This document shows, piece after piece, positions 33,450 to 42,072 of a stretch of DNA of 64,000 nt. The notes below the pieces were generated by a model. That model was not told the origin of the DNA and made no database searches. It saw only the letters and a list, made by a program, of their open reading frames with translations. The DNA comes from an uncultured Eudoraea sp. (lineage in GTDB: Bacteria > Bacteroidota > Bacteroidia > Flavobacteriales > Flavobacteriaceae), in NCBI GenBank assembly GCA_947258555.1, contig CAMYJF010000001.1, positions 1-64,000 of the forward strand, read 5' to 3'. The first letter of the stretch is position 1, and each line of letters opens with the position of its first letter. The position numbers were made by a program, and so were the translations under genes.

Positions 33450-35162
33450 ATGAAGAAAAAAATGAGGTGGACACTTAAACCTAAACCGGATCCGGAAAAA
33501 GTTAAGCAACTGGCAACTGATATCCAGGTAGACGCGCTGATCGCCTCATTATTGGTTCAGCGGGGGATCCAGTCCTATGAGCAGGCTAAATTGTTCTTCA
33601 GACCTGAACTGTCACAGCTACATGATCCATTTCTAATGAAAGATATGGATAAGGCTGTAAGCAGGATACAGCGCGCCATTGCTTCAAATGAAAATATACT
33701 TGTCTATGGTGATTATGATGTAGATGGTACTACTGCTGTGGCCCTAATGGCGTCTTATTTAAGAAGCAATTACCCCAATGTTGCAACCTATATCCCTGAC
33801 AGATACGGCGAAGGATATGGTATTTCCTATGAAGGGATCGATTACGCAGACGACAATGGAATAAGTCTGATTATTGCGCTGGATTGCGGAATTAAAGCGA
33901 TAGACAAGATCGCATACGCTTCCAAAAAGAATATAGATTTTATTATTTGCGATCACCACAGGCCTGGAGATCAATTGCCGCTGGCCCATGCTGTGCTTGA
34001 TCCGAAACGAAAAGATTGTTCCTATCCCTATGATGAATTATGCGGGTGTGGAGTCGGGTTTAAGTTGATCCAGGCCTTGTCTCTAGCAAACGAAGAGGAT
34101 GTCGAGGAGATTCTTCCCTATTTGGACCTGGTGGCAACAGCTATTGCCGCGGATATTGTGCCATTGACAGGAGAAAACAGAGTGCTGTGTACTCAAGGTT
34201 TGCGAATGATCAACTCCAACCCTAGGCCCGGAATTAAAGCCATACTTACTAGTGCAAAAAAAAATGGAAAGATCAATGTTACAGACCTGGTATTTGCAGT
34301 AGCCCCCAGGATCAATGCAGCCGGTCGCATTAAGCATGGCTTGTACGCCGTAGATCTTTTGCTGGAAAATGACTTCACAAAAGCAGAAGCCCTGGCGTCT
34401 GAAATAAATGCCTTCAATGAAGAACGTAAAGGCCTGGATAAGAAAACTACAGAGGAGGTGCTTCAATATATTGTTGATGAAGGGGAAGAGGACAGGAAGA
34501 CAACGGTAGCTTTAAACGACTCCTGGCACAAAGGAATTTTAGGGATTGTCGCTTCAAGGGTGATGGAAACGTATTATAGACCCACACTAATATTCACCCG
34601 ATCCGGAGACAAACTGGCTGCTTCGGCCAGATCGGTGAAAGGGTTTGACGTATACAATGCCTTATCTCAATGTACGGACTATATTGAACAGTTCGGTGGG
34701 CATAAATATGCGGCAGGCCTCACCATGCTACCTGAACAATTTGAAGGGTTTAAAGCGAAATTTGAGGAAGTAGTGTCCGCGCAGATAGATCCTCAACTTC
34801 TAATCCCGGAGATCCCCGTGGATGCCCGGATGACCATGGACACGATATCGCCTAAATTTTACAGGATCATAAAACAGTTTCAGCCATTTGGACCGGGAAA
34901 TAGCGCCCCCTGTTTTATGGTAAACGATCTGTATGATACAGGATATGCGCGCGGAGTGGGAGAAGATAATAAGCATCTCAAAATGACTGTCTACCAACCC
35001 GGATCAAATGCCATTAACGCTATAGGCTTTAATCTTGGGAGAAAAATAGAGCTCGTAAAACACAATGCCCCGTTTAGTGCTGTTTTTTCAGTAGAAGAGA
35101 ATGAATGGAATGGAAATGTAAACCTACAACTTAAAGTAAAAGACATTCGGGCAGACAATTAG
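33450..35162 (+). CDS. recJ: Single-stranded-DNA-specific exonuclease
   Basis: 5'-3' exonuclease of recombination and mismatch repair. 570 residues. DHH-superfamily motifs: VYGDYDVDGTTAVALM (motif I Asp residues, near 80), IALDCGIKA, ICDHHRPGDQLP (DHH), LDLVATAIAADIVPL, and the DHHA1 part with SARSVKGFDVYNAL and FGGHKYAAGLTM. The C-terminal OB domain (QPFGPGNSAPCF...) follows. The stop shares TTAG with lpxH. Confidence 0.96.
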   Translation: MKKKMRWTLKPKPDPEKVKQLATDIQVDALIASLLVQRGIQSYEQAKLFFRPELSQLHDPFLMKDMDKAVSRIQRAIASNENILVYGDYDVDGTTAVALMASYLRSNYPNVATYIPDRYGEGYGISYEGIDYADDNGISLIIALDCGIKAIDKIAYASKKNIDFIICDHHRPGDQLPLAHAVLDPKRKDCSYPYDELCGCGVGFKLIQALSLANEEDVEEILPYLDLVATAIAADIVPLTGENRVLCTQGLRMINSNPRPGIKAILTSAKKNGKINVTDLVFAVAPRINAAGRIKHGLYAVDLLLENDFTKAEALASEINAFNEERKGLDKKTTEEVLQYIVDEGEEDRKTTVALNDSWHKGILGIVASRVMETYYRPTLIFTRSGDKLAASARSVKGFDVYNALSQCTDYIEQFGGHKYAAGLTMLPEQFEGFKAKFEEVVSAQIDPQLLIPEIPVDARMTMDTISPKFYRIIKQFQPFGPGNSAPCFMVNDLYDTGYARGVGEDNKHLKMTVYQPGSNAINAIGFNLGRKIELVKHNAPFSAVFSVEENEWNGNVNLQLKVKDIRADN

Positions 35163-35920
35163 TATGATTTCAATTGTACTTTATCACCATCGAACTCACC
35201 ATAGGTAAAGTGCTGAATCCAATCCCCGAGATTTATATACGTAGCCCTATCATCCAAATTAATTTCAAGAGGTAAGTGACGGTGTCCAAAGATGAAATAA
35301 TCATAGTGCGACTCTTCCAATTTCCTTTTTGCATATTGCACCAGCCATTCCTGATCAGGACCGCTGTAATTCAAATCTTCTTTCCCTGAGATCAATTTAT
35401 TTTTTACCGAAAAGTAATGCCCCAGTTTCATGCCGAAATCTGGATGAAGCCATCGAAAAAACCATTGGGCTACTGGATTAGTGAATACCTTTTTCATCCG
35501 TTTAAAACCTTTATCGCCAGGCCCCAATCCATCTCCATGGCCAATAAGAAAAAGCTTGTCGTTTATAGTGAACTCCTTAGGCTCATGAAAGACATCTATA
35601 TTAAGTTCTTCTTCAAAATACCCATTCATCCATAAATCGTGATTTCCCACGAAGAAGTAGATAGGTATGCCTTTATCTGAGAGTTCGGCTAATTTCCCCA
35701 GTGTGCGTGTAAACCCTTTAGGAACAACATGTTTATACTCAACCCAAAAATCAAAGAGATCTCCAAGGAGGAAAATAGCTGCTGCATCCTCTTTTATGGT
35801 ATCGAGCCACTGCACGAATTTCTTTTCCCTATCGGCACTTGCCTTTCTGCTGGGGGCACCAAGATGATTATCACTTGAAAAGTAAATCTTCTTGCCGGTG
35901 GGAATTTTAATAGACTTCAT
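35159..35920 (-). CDS. lpxH: UDP-2,3-diacylglucosamine diphosphatase (LpxH-like)
   Basis: Calcineurin-type phosphohydrolase that makes lipid X in lipid A synthesis. 253 residues. Metal-binding motifs in order: SSDNHLGAP (D and H), LLGDLFDFWVEY (GDxxD), FFVGNHDLWM (GNHD), IGHGDGLGPGD and FGHRHLPLE (GHxH). The first motif has N in place of the more usual SDxHL, as in the flavobacterial branch. The gene is convergent with recJ and 48 bp upstream of queD on the same strand order. Confidence 0.9.
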   Translation of the reverse strand: MKSIKIPTGKKIYFSSDNHLGAPSRKASADREKKFVQWLDTIKEDAAAIFLLGDLFDFWVEYKHVVPKGFTRTLGKLAELSDKGIPIYFFVGNHDLWMNGYFEEELNIDVFHEPKEFTINDKLFLIGHGDGLGPGDKGFKRMKKVFTNPVAQWFFRWLHPDFGMKLGHYFSVKNKLISGKEDLNYSGPDQEWLVQYAKRKLEESHYDYFIFGHRHLPLEINLDDRATYINLGDWIQHFTYGEFDGDKVQLKSY

Positions 35921-35968
35921 AAATTGGAAATAAACTAGCCTCTTTTAGATCTAATTTTAATTAGATAA

Positions 35969-36415
35969 TCATTTATTATCGCTCGCATACCACTCGGCAA
36001 ATGCAGTTTCAGTCTCTCTTAATTTCAAAGAATATAGCGTAACACCTTCAGGTAATCTTTTAATGATTCGGTCTGCAAAGTCATTGACCATATTCTCACA
36101 AGTGGGTTGGTAGTTTGCCAAAATGACCTTATGCCCTTGGGCTTCCAGGGTTCTGCCCAGATCGACATGTGGCGTATTTTTATCAAAGACAGTAGCGTGA
36201 TCGAAGGGATCGACCACCTCTTCTTTTACAATTTTTTTTAAATCCCCAAAATCGATAACCATACCATATTTTACATGGCTGGAATCTGAAATCGGCTTAC
36301 CAATTACAGTTACTGATAATTTATAACTATGGCCATGTATATTTCGGCATTTGCCGTCATAGCCGTACAGTGCATGCCCTGTTTCAAATGTAAATTGTTT
36401 GGTAACCCGTATCAT
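35969..36415 (-). CDS. queD: 6-carboxy-5,6,7,8-tetrahydropterin synthase (QueD/PTPS family)
   Basis: 148 residues. The zinc His are in TFETGHALYGY and NIHGHSYKLSVTV, with the catalytic Cys in KCRNIHGHSY and MVIDFGDLKKIVKE following. The end has VTLYSLKLRETETAFAEWY with the substrate-anchoring Glu. It acts in queuosine precursor synthesis; a biopterin-type role cannot be excluded. Its -7 box lies at 36435. Confidence 0.93.
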   Translation of the reverse strand: MIRVTKQFTFETGHALYGYDGKCRNIHGHSYKLSVTVIGKPISDSSHVKYGMVIDFGDLKKIVKEEVVDPFDHATVFDKNTPHVDLGRTLEAQGHKVILANYQPTCENMVNDFADRIIKRLPEGVTLYSLKLRETETAFAEWYASDNK

Positions 36416-36434
36416 ACCTTTTTTAGAATTGACG

Positions 36435-36442
36435 CAAAGGTA
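36435..36442 (-). promoter_or_regulatory. -7 box (TACCTTTG) of queD
   Basis: Full TAnnTTTG match on the minus strand, 19 bp upstream of the queD ATG. Confidence 0.5.
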
Positions 36443-36485
36443 GAAAAATTGGGAGGGAGAAGGCTTATTAATGAATCACCAATTC

Positions 36486-37607
36486 TTATGCCTTCGATTT
36501 TAGTTTTAAACCGAACAAAGGTCGGATCCAGGTCCAGCGCCTGATCAGGAATTCGTAGAGTATCCAGGAGCCTCCAAATGTTCCAATGAGCAGAATGAGC
36601 GCCTTTGCGATAAACCCCCAAGGGGCGTCAATCAAGTAATAGGCAATTATGATGGTTATGGTTTGATGCAAGATGTAAAAAGGATAGACACTTTCATTGG
36701 CATATGACAAGGCTTTACTTGGTTTATTCAGATATGTGGCGGCATAACCAAAAAAGATCAGCACCCATAGCCATAGATTGGCGACCTTAAGGAAGGCCTC
36801 GGTAAAGTGTACATAAATACTATCTTCAAATAGGGAAATAAGGCCAAGAAATAAAGTAAAGCTGACAATTCCCATGTACAGAAATTTGCGACGATGGGTC
36901 TTTACCTGAAACCAGAATTCTTCCTGGGCAGAGATCAGGAGAAAACCAAAGAAGAACATCAAGCCATAATTTACCAGTGCAAACCAATCGCCTACTAATG
37001 CATGTGTGACAGGGAAGAAAGGCTCCATTAATGCTTCCACTAAATACATTGGAATTAAGAAAATAAATAATCCCCAGGGAGATTGGAATTTTCTTTTCAC
37101 CCATGCTATAAACCGTGAATTAGTATTTTTCCGCAAGTGTAGAAAAGCAGGGGCCAGAATAAAGGAAAAAACCAGTAAATAAGGCAAAAACCAGAGGTGA
37201 TGCCAGCTTAGATTACCTTCCGGATAGACACCAATAAAGGCTTTTGAAGGCCAGAATTCAAAATAATCACCTGGGAATTGCCCCTCGGCCAGGCGCTCGA
37301 TATAGATCTGTGGAGGTACTATCAAAAGCATGCCAATAGCCAAAGGGATCAAGAGCCTTCTGAACCGCTCCCACAGGAACTGCCTCCCTGTCCGCTTTCC
37401 CAGCGCGTAATAGGTTCCCATCCCGGAAATAACAAAGAGAATCGGAAGTCGCCATTGATTCAGGAAAAGCATGGGATATACTAACCAACTGTAAATGACA
37501 TTATTTTTAATGTGCCAACCCCATGGAACAAAGAACATCCCAACATGATACAATATCAAAAGGGCAAATACGAACACACGCAGCCAGTCAAGATCATGTC
37601 TTCTCAT
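36486..37607 (-). CDS. Acyltransferase-3 family membrane protein (OpgC-like)
   Basis: 373 residues with about ten membrane helices. The start RRHDLDWLRVFVFALLILYH carries the family's conserved Arg/His pair, followed by LFLNQWRLPILFVISGMGTY. Related proteins succinylate or acetylate surface glycans, lipids or antibiotics. The mid segment FGFLLISAQEEFWFQV and the C-terminal ILHQTITIIIAYYLI are typical. The acceptor is unknown. It is flanked by queD and an enoyl-CoA hydratase gene with no obvious functional link. Confidence 0.9.
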   Translation of the reverse strand: MRRHDLDWLRVFVFALLILYHVGMFFVPWGWHIKNNVIYSWLVYPMLFLNQWRLPILFVISGMGTYYALGKRTGRQFLWERFRRLLIPLAIGMLLIVPPQIYIERLAEGQFPGDYFEFWPSKAFIGVYPEGNLSWHHLWFLPYLLVFSFILAPAFLHLRKNTNSRFIAWVKRKFQSPWGLFIFLIPMYLVEALMEPFFPVTHALVGDWFALVNYGLMFFFGFLLISAQEEFWFQVKTHRRKFLYMGIVSFTLFLGLISLFEDSIYVHFTEAFLKVANLWLWVLIFFGYAATYLNKPSKALSYANESVYPFYILHQTITIIIAYYLIDAPWGFIAKALILLIGTFGGSWILYEFLIRRWTWIRPLFGLKLKSKA

Positions 37608-37689
37608 AAAGACTTCAATATTGGAGGGTAGTTGATCTTTTTATATAGGTTATTTTTTCAAATTAATACAAACACCTGGAATTTCGATC

Positions 37690-38457
37690 TCAACCCATAA
37701 GTTTAGCCAATCGCTTTTTCGTTTCAGGGAGCAAGGCTAATTTACCTGACATAGCAGAACGCGCCGCCATGAGTTCTTCCCAGTGCTCTGTATTTTGCCA
37801 TAGAACGCTTTTGACATTCTGAAGCGCTTCGGAATTGTAATTACTAAGGGTTGCAGAATAATGCTCGAGTTCCTTATCCAGGTCGACAATTTTATCAAAT
37901 ACCCTGGTGAAGAGGCCTTTATCACGGGCCCAATAGGCATTCCGCCACTCATGAGGCGTTAGTGTAAGTTCTGCAAATCCTGCGACCCCAATTTTTCGGG
38001 TAACAGCCGGTTCAATGACCAGGGGAGCTATGCAAATAGCTAATTCAGAGAGTTTTACAGAGGCAGCTTCTGTAGCAAAAACATAATCACAGGCTGAAAT
38101 CAAGCCAACTCCGCCTCCAACAGCCTTTCCTTGCACGCGACCAATTATTATTTTTGAACAACGCCGCATGGCGTTCAATACATTTGCAAAGCCGCTAAAA
38201 AATTGCTTGCCTTCCTCAGGCGTTTGAATTTGAGATAATTCAGTTAAAGAGGCTCCTCCACAGAAAGCCTTGTCTCCCTCCGATCTTAAAATGATCACCT
38301 TGACTTCCGGATTTGAAGAGAGTTCATCAATAGCCCTGGCCAGCCTTTCCAGCATTTCAGACACAAAAGAATTTCCTGCAGGATGGCCAAATTCAATAGA
38401 GGCTACACTCCCTTCATTTTTTACATATAAACTTCCATTTTCTCGTGTGGTCCCCAT
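37690..38457 (-). CDS. Enoyl-CoA hydratase/isomerase family protein
   Basis: 255 residues, crotonase fold. The oxyanion-hole segments are KAFCGGASLTEL (near 65) and GRVQGKAVGGGVGLISACDY (near 105), with the usual acidic position in ELAICIAPLVIEPAV altered from the canonical catalytic Glu pattern. This makes the exact reaction (hydration, isomerisation or other) uncertain. The C-terminal helices follow the trimerisation pattern. Next to a MATE gene on the same strand, 15 bp apart. Confidence 0.9.
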   Translation of the reverse strand: MGTTRENGSLYVKNEGSVASIEFGHPAGNSFVSEMLERLARAIDELSSNPEVKVIILRSEGDKAFCGGASLTELSQIQTPEEGKQFFSGFANVLNAMRRCSKIIIGRVQGKAVGGGVGLISACDYVFATEAASVKLSELAICIAPLVIEPAVTRKIGVAGFAELTLTPHEWRNAYWARDKGLFTRVFDKIVDLDKELEHYSATLSNYNSEALQNVKSVLWQNTEHWEELMAARSAMSGKLALLPETKKRLAKLMG

Positions 38458-38472
38458 CTTTATTCGATTAGA

Positions 38473-39816
38473 TTAAAGGTAACTTTTTTGTAATAGGGGG
38501 CGAAATTTTCGCCTGAACTTGTACACTAACAAGCCAGCACGAACTGCCATCCAGGCTGTGATCGCTATCCAAACACCATAAAGTCCCCAACCAAAATATT
38601 GTGAGCACAAAAGGAGCGGAATAAAGACTAAGAAAGTTGCCGCCAATAGCACATTTCGCAGATATTTCATCTCACCAAGACCTTTAAACAAGCCATCTAA
38701 GGTAAATGCCACGGAATTTATAGGCATACCAAGGATAACAATAAAGAACACGGAATAAAAAGCGCTTAGCACAAGGGGATCCGCGGTAAACAATGTTCCC
38801 AGGGGTTTGTAGAAGATAACGCCTATGGCGATTAGTATCAGACCTACTCCTTCCCCATACAGGACAATACGTTTTGCCAATTTCCAAAGGCCTGCATACG
38901 ATTTTTCACCTAAAAGTTTACCTCCCAAAATATTGCCGGCTGCGCCATATCCATCGATAAAGAAAGCAGCTAATAACCATAAATTGACAGCAATGGTATG
39001 TGCACCAATACTCTCTTCTCCAATTTTAGCTGCTTCTCTGACGGCTAAAATGAGCGTTATATTCAGAGCTACGGTACGCAGAAACAAATTAAGACTCATG
39101 CCAATTAGCCGGCCTAGCTCTTTATTAAGCTTTCTATTTGGGATCAGTGAAATTTTTGTTTTTCTGACCAGTAAGACAAGTGCCATTACTGCCATAACTC
39201 CCTGAGCGATCAAACTTGCCCAGGCTGCTCCTTCAAGATATAATGGTTCTACGTATCCCTCAATACCATAGACCAGGATAAAATCCAAAACAATGTTTAA
39301 TACGGCCCCGGTTATGGCTATTACCATAGGCCAGACGGTATTCTGCAAACCCCTAAAAATTCCCATTACCGCAAAGACGAAGAGTGTAAGCGGGAATCCC
39401 CAAACCCGAATGGAATAGTATGAAATGCAGAAGTCGAGGATCTTTCCTCGAGCATTCATCAACCAGAATATTTCTTCGACGAAAAATACGGTAGATAAGA
39501 GTATAAGAATACTCAGTAGGACATTAAAGAAAATAGCCTGGGCCGGTAGGGTACGTACCTCTTCTAGTTTACCAGCGCCTAAATACTGACTAATTATTGC
39601 AGAGATCGCACTCCTGGTCTGGCCTAAGATCCAAATGAGCATGGATAGGAATGAACCAACAATACCTACTGCCGCAAGGGCCTCGACACCATCAACGGGG
39701 ATATTTCCAACAATAGCCGTATCGGTAATAGATAAGATTGGCTCGGCTATTCCGGCAATGGTGGCAGGAATGGCCAAACGGTTAATCGATCTATATGTGA
39801 TTTCTGTTTTAGGCAA
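38473..39816 (-). CDS. MATE-family efflux transporter (DinF-like)
   Basis: 447 residues with 12 membrane helices arranged in two similar halves. SINRLAIPATIAGIAEPILS followed by ITDTAIVG is the MATE start, and GAGNILGGKLLGEKSYAG with GMPINSVAFTLDGLFKGLGE marks the second half. These export drugs or metabolites using Na+ or H+. It lies between a GNAT gene (9 bp upstream) and the enoyl-CoA hydratase gene, and all three are probably one transcription unit. Confidence 0.95.
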   Translation of the reverse strand: MPKTEITYRSINRLAIPATIAGIAEPILSITDTAIVGNIPVDGVEALAAVGIVGSFLSMLIWILGQTRSAISAIISQYLGAGKLEEVRTLPAQAIFFNVLLSILILLSTVFFVEEIFWLMNARGKILDFCISYYSIRVWGFPLTLFVFAVMGIFRGLQNTVWPMVIAITGAVLNIVLDFILVYGIEGYVEPLYLEGAAWASLIAQGVMAVMALVLLVRKTKISLIPNRKLNKELGRLIGMSLNLFLRTVALNITLILAVREAAKIGEESIGAHTIAVNLWLLAAFFIDGYGAAGNILGGKLLGEKSYAGLWKLAKRIVLYGEGVGLILIAIGVIFYKPLGTLFTADPLVLSAFYSVFFIVILGMPINSVAFTLDGLFKGLGEMKYLRNVLLAATFLVFIPLLLCSQYFGWGLYGVWIAITAWMAVRAGLLVYKFRRKFRPLLQKSYL

Positions 39817-39825
39817 GTTTGAAGA

Positions 39826-40326
39826 TTATAGGCAAAGCTCGTAACAATGAAAGGGATAGGCACTCTGTTTTGGAAAATAAACATCGCTTAACCTGGTATA
39901 CCCTCTCTGTTCATAGAAGCGTTGATTTCTTTTATTCTGAGAAAAAGTATCCAGTCGGATAGAAGCAAACGCATGATCCCTGGCATATTGCTCTGCAAAA
40001 TCCATGAGTTTACGAGCATTACCTTTGCCTTGGTAATTAGGGTGAACCGCTAGTCGGTGTACATATAGATTACGATTATCCTCTATCAGCCATTCAACAG
40101 ATTTATATTCCTCGTCGATTTCTGTACTCAGGGCAATGATACCAATGATCTTCGAAGCTTCCGTCAAGACAAATAATTGTACATTTTCAATGTCCTTAAT
40201 GAGGACACCTTCAGAAGGATAGGATTCATTCCATTGATAGATGCCACGACTGATCATATCATGAGCACATGCTTGCGTTAGCAATAAAATCTCAGGGATT
40301 TCAAGTATCTTTGCACGTCTGATCAT
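39826..40326 (-). CDS. GNAT-family N-acetyltransferase
   Basis: 166 residues. The acetyl-CoA-binding motif A is VHRLAVHPNYQGKGNARKLM (Q/RxxGxG/A), followed by FAEQYARDHAFASIRLDTFS and FYEQRGYTRLSDVYF (motif B). The acceptor is unknown. It heads the GNAT-MATE-hydratase unit and is divergent from a universal stress protein gene with a 47-bp gap. Confidence 0.93.
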   Translation of the reverse strand: MIRRAKILEIPEILLLTQACAHDMISRGIYQWNESYPSEGVLIKDIENVQLFVLTEASKIIGIIALSTEIDEEYKSVEWLIEDNRNLYVHRLAVHPNYQGKGNARKLMDFAEQYARDHAFASIRLDTFSQNKRNQRFYEQRGYTRLSDVYFPKQSAYPFHCYELCL

Positions 40327-40373
40327 GGCACCAATTATAGGGCCATAAATTTAGAGGATAAATTAAAACGACC

Positions 40374-41171
40374 ATGAATAAAATATTAGTTCCAATAGGT
40401 ACTTCGGAAGCAGGAAAAAGCACGCTGCAATATGCGGTTGATTTTGCATCTGCTTTTGGAGCAGAGGTATTTGCAATGGAAGTATTTTCTGCCAGCACTG
40501 GGGCAGGAAACTTGGCAAATGTTACAGATAAAATAGCAGCTTCAAGTAAACAACGGTTGAAAGATCTGATTCAGGAATTAGACACGAAGCAAGTAAAAGT
40601 CAGCATTGCCACTTATAAAGGAGATTTGCTAGATGGCATTAAAGAAGTCTCCTCTGAACTGGAAATAGACCTGATTATCATAGCAGCTAAGAGCAATGAT
40701 ATTCGAGAGGGACTTTACCTCGGTCAAACCACTGGCCGCATCGTTAAGAGAACGAATGTTCCCACTTTGATCATACCCCGAGAAACTACTTTTGCTCCTT
40801 TCAAGAATGTCCTGGTAGGATTAAAATCAGGTGTCTTGAAAAAGAGGAGAATTCTTAATCCGCTCTTTGCTATTCAGAAGGCCTTTAAAGTCACAACTGA
40901 TCTGTTATTTGTGAAAACACCTGGGTATAAAGAAGAGGACCTGGTGATCCATCCGGCATTGATGGACCTCAGTTCACAGATCACATTTACAGAGAACGCA
41001 ACTACGTACCAAGGAGTGTTGGAGCATTTTCAATCTAAACATCCGGATCTGTTGGCAGTATTTAGGAGAAAAAGAGGATTTTTTAATACCCTCTGGGAAA
41101 AGAACACCATACCTAAAGCTGAATTTGCTGCCAAAATACCTGTTTTGGTATTAAGTGTAAAGAAGTATTGA
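40374..41171 (+). CDS. Universal stress protein (UspA family), two domains
   Basis: 265 residues. The N-terminal Usp domain (1-140) shows ILVPIGTSEAGKSTLQYAVD and a degenerate ATP loop in LGQTTGRIVKRTNVPTLIIP (usual GxxGxxxxxS/T replaced in part). The second half begins FKNVLVGLKSGVLKKRRILN and lacks the binding loop, so it is likely a dimer partner without ATP. Tandem Usp proteins of this length are common in flavobacteria. Function in stress survival is by family only. Confidence 0.92.
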   Translation: MNKILVPIGTSEAGKSTLQYAVDFASAFGAEVFAMEVFSASTGAGNLANVTDKIAASSKQRLKDLIQELDTKQVKVSIATYKGDLLDGIKEVSSELEIDLIIIAAKSNDIREGLYLGQTTGRIVKRTNVPTLIIPRETTFAPFKNVLVGLKSGVLKKRRILNPLFAIQKAFKVTTDLLFVKTPGYKEEDLVIHPALMDLSSQITFTENATTYQGVLEHFQSKHPDLLAVFRRKRGFFNTLWEKNTIPKAEFAAKIPVLVLSVKKY

Positions 41172-41226
41172 TGGAGAGAACGACATTTTGATACTTTCTC
41201 AAAATGTTTTTCCTTTGCCAGTCTCA

Positions 41227-41303
<77 letters not shown>

Positions 41304-41340
41304 AAACCCTCCAATGCACAAGCAAAGGAGGGTTTTATTT
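41304..41340 (+). terminator. Rho-independent terminator after tRNA-Ala
   Basis: AAACCCTCC pairs with GGAGGGTTT around a 14-nt loop, followed by TATTT. Confidence 0.78.
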
Positions 41341-41358
41341 TTCACTCAAAGGAATCTT

Positions 41359-42072
41359 ATGAAAGAACTAAAGAATAAAGTGGTTTATATAACTGGAGGA
41401 TCTAAAGGCATTGGTCTTGGAATTGCCAGAGCCTTGCTAAATGCGGGCATGAAGGTAGCTATCAGTAGCAGGAATAAGGAGAATATTAATTTGGCCATAG
41501 AACAACTGGAGGAAAATGAGAACTTGTTCGGACTAGTTTCGGATGTATCCGACTTAGCTAGTGAAATTCAGGCCATTGAAGCAATTACTTCTAAATGGGG
41601 TAAAATTGATGTTCTGATCGCAAATGCCGGGGTAGGCCATTTTTCTCCTATAGATGCGATGTCAGAAGTAGAATGGAAAGAAATGATCGACACAAACCTG
41701 ACGGGCGCCTTCAATACATTAAAAGCCGGCGTAGAAACCCTAAAACAATCAGAGGGATATTATCTTACGATCGCTAGTTTGGCAGGGGTAAATTTCTTTG
41801 CTCAAGGCGCTGGATATAATGCTACTAAATTTGGACTGGTTGGATTTACCCAAGCGGCAATGCTTGATCTAAGGCCTCATAATGTGAAAGTTAGCTGTAT
41901 AATGCCAGGATCTGTGGCGTCCCATTTCAGAGGGAATACTCCGTCTCCAAAAGACGACTGGAAAATACAACCTGAGGATATTGGTCAGATCGTTCTTGAC
42001 CTCTTAAAAATGCCGGCCAGAACGCTACCGAGTAAAATTGAAGTGAGGCCCACAAGGCCCGATCTAAAATAG
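41359..42072 (+). CDS. Short-chain dehydrogenase/reductase
   Basis: 237 residues from ATG 41359; an upstream extension would run through the tRNA and is rejected. TGGSKGIGLGIARAL is the cofactor loop (TGxxxGIG, near 11), NAGVG the following motif, and the catalytic Ser, Tyr and Lys lie in YYLTIASLAGVNFFAQGAGY followed by NATKFGL. The usual SGLAG-type region is present. Probably NADP-dependent; the substrate is unknown. The stop overlaps the convergent nuclease gene by 9 bp. Confidence 0.95.
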   Translation: MKELKNKVVYITGGSKGIGLGIARALLNAGMKVAISSRNKENINLAIEQLEENENLFGLVSDVSDLASEIQAIEAITSKWGKIDVLIANAGVGHFSPIDAMSEVEWKEMIDTNLTGAFNTLKAGVETLKQSEGYYLTIASLAGVNFFAQGAGYNATKFGLVGFTQAAMLDLRPHNVKVSCIMPGSVASHFRGNTPSPKDDWKIQPEDIGQIVLDLLKMPARTLPSKIEVRPTRPDLK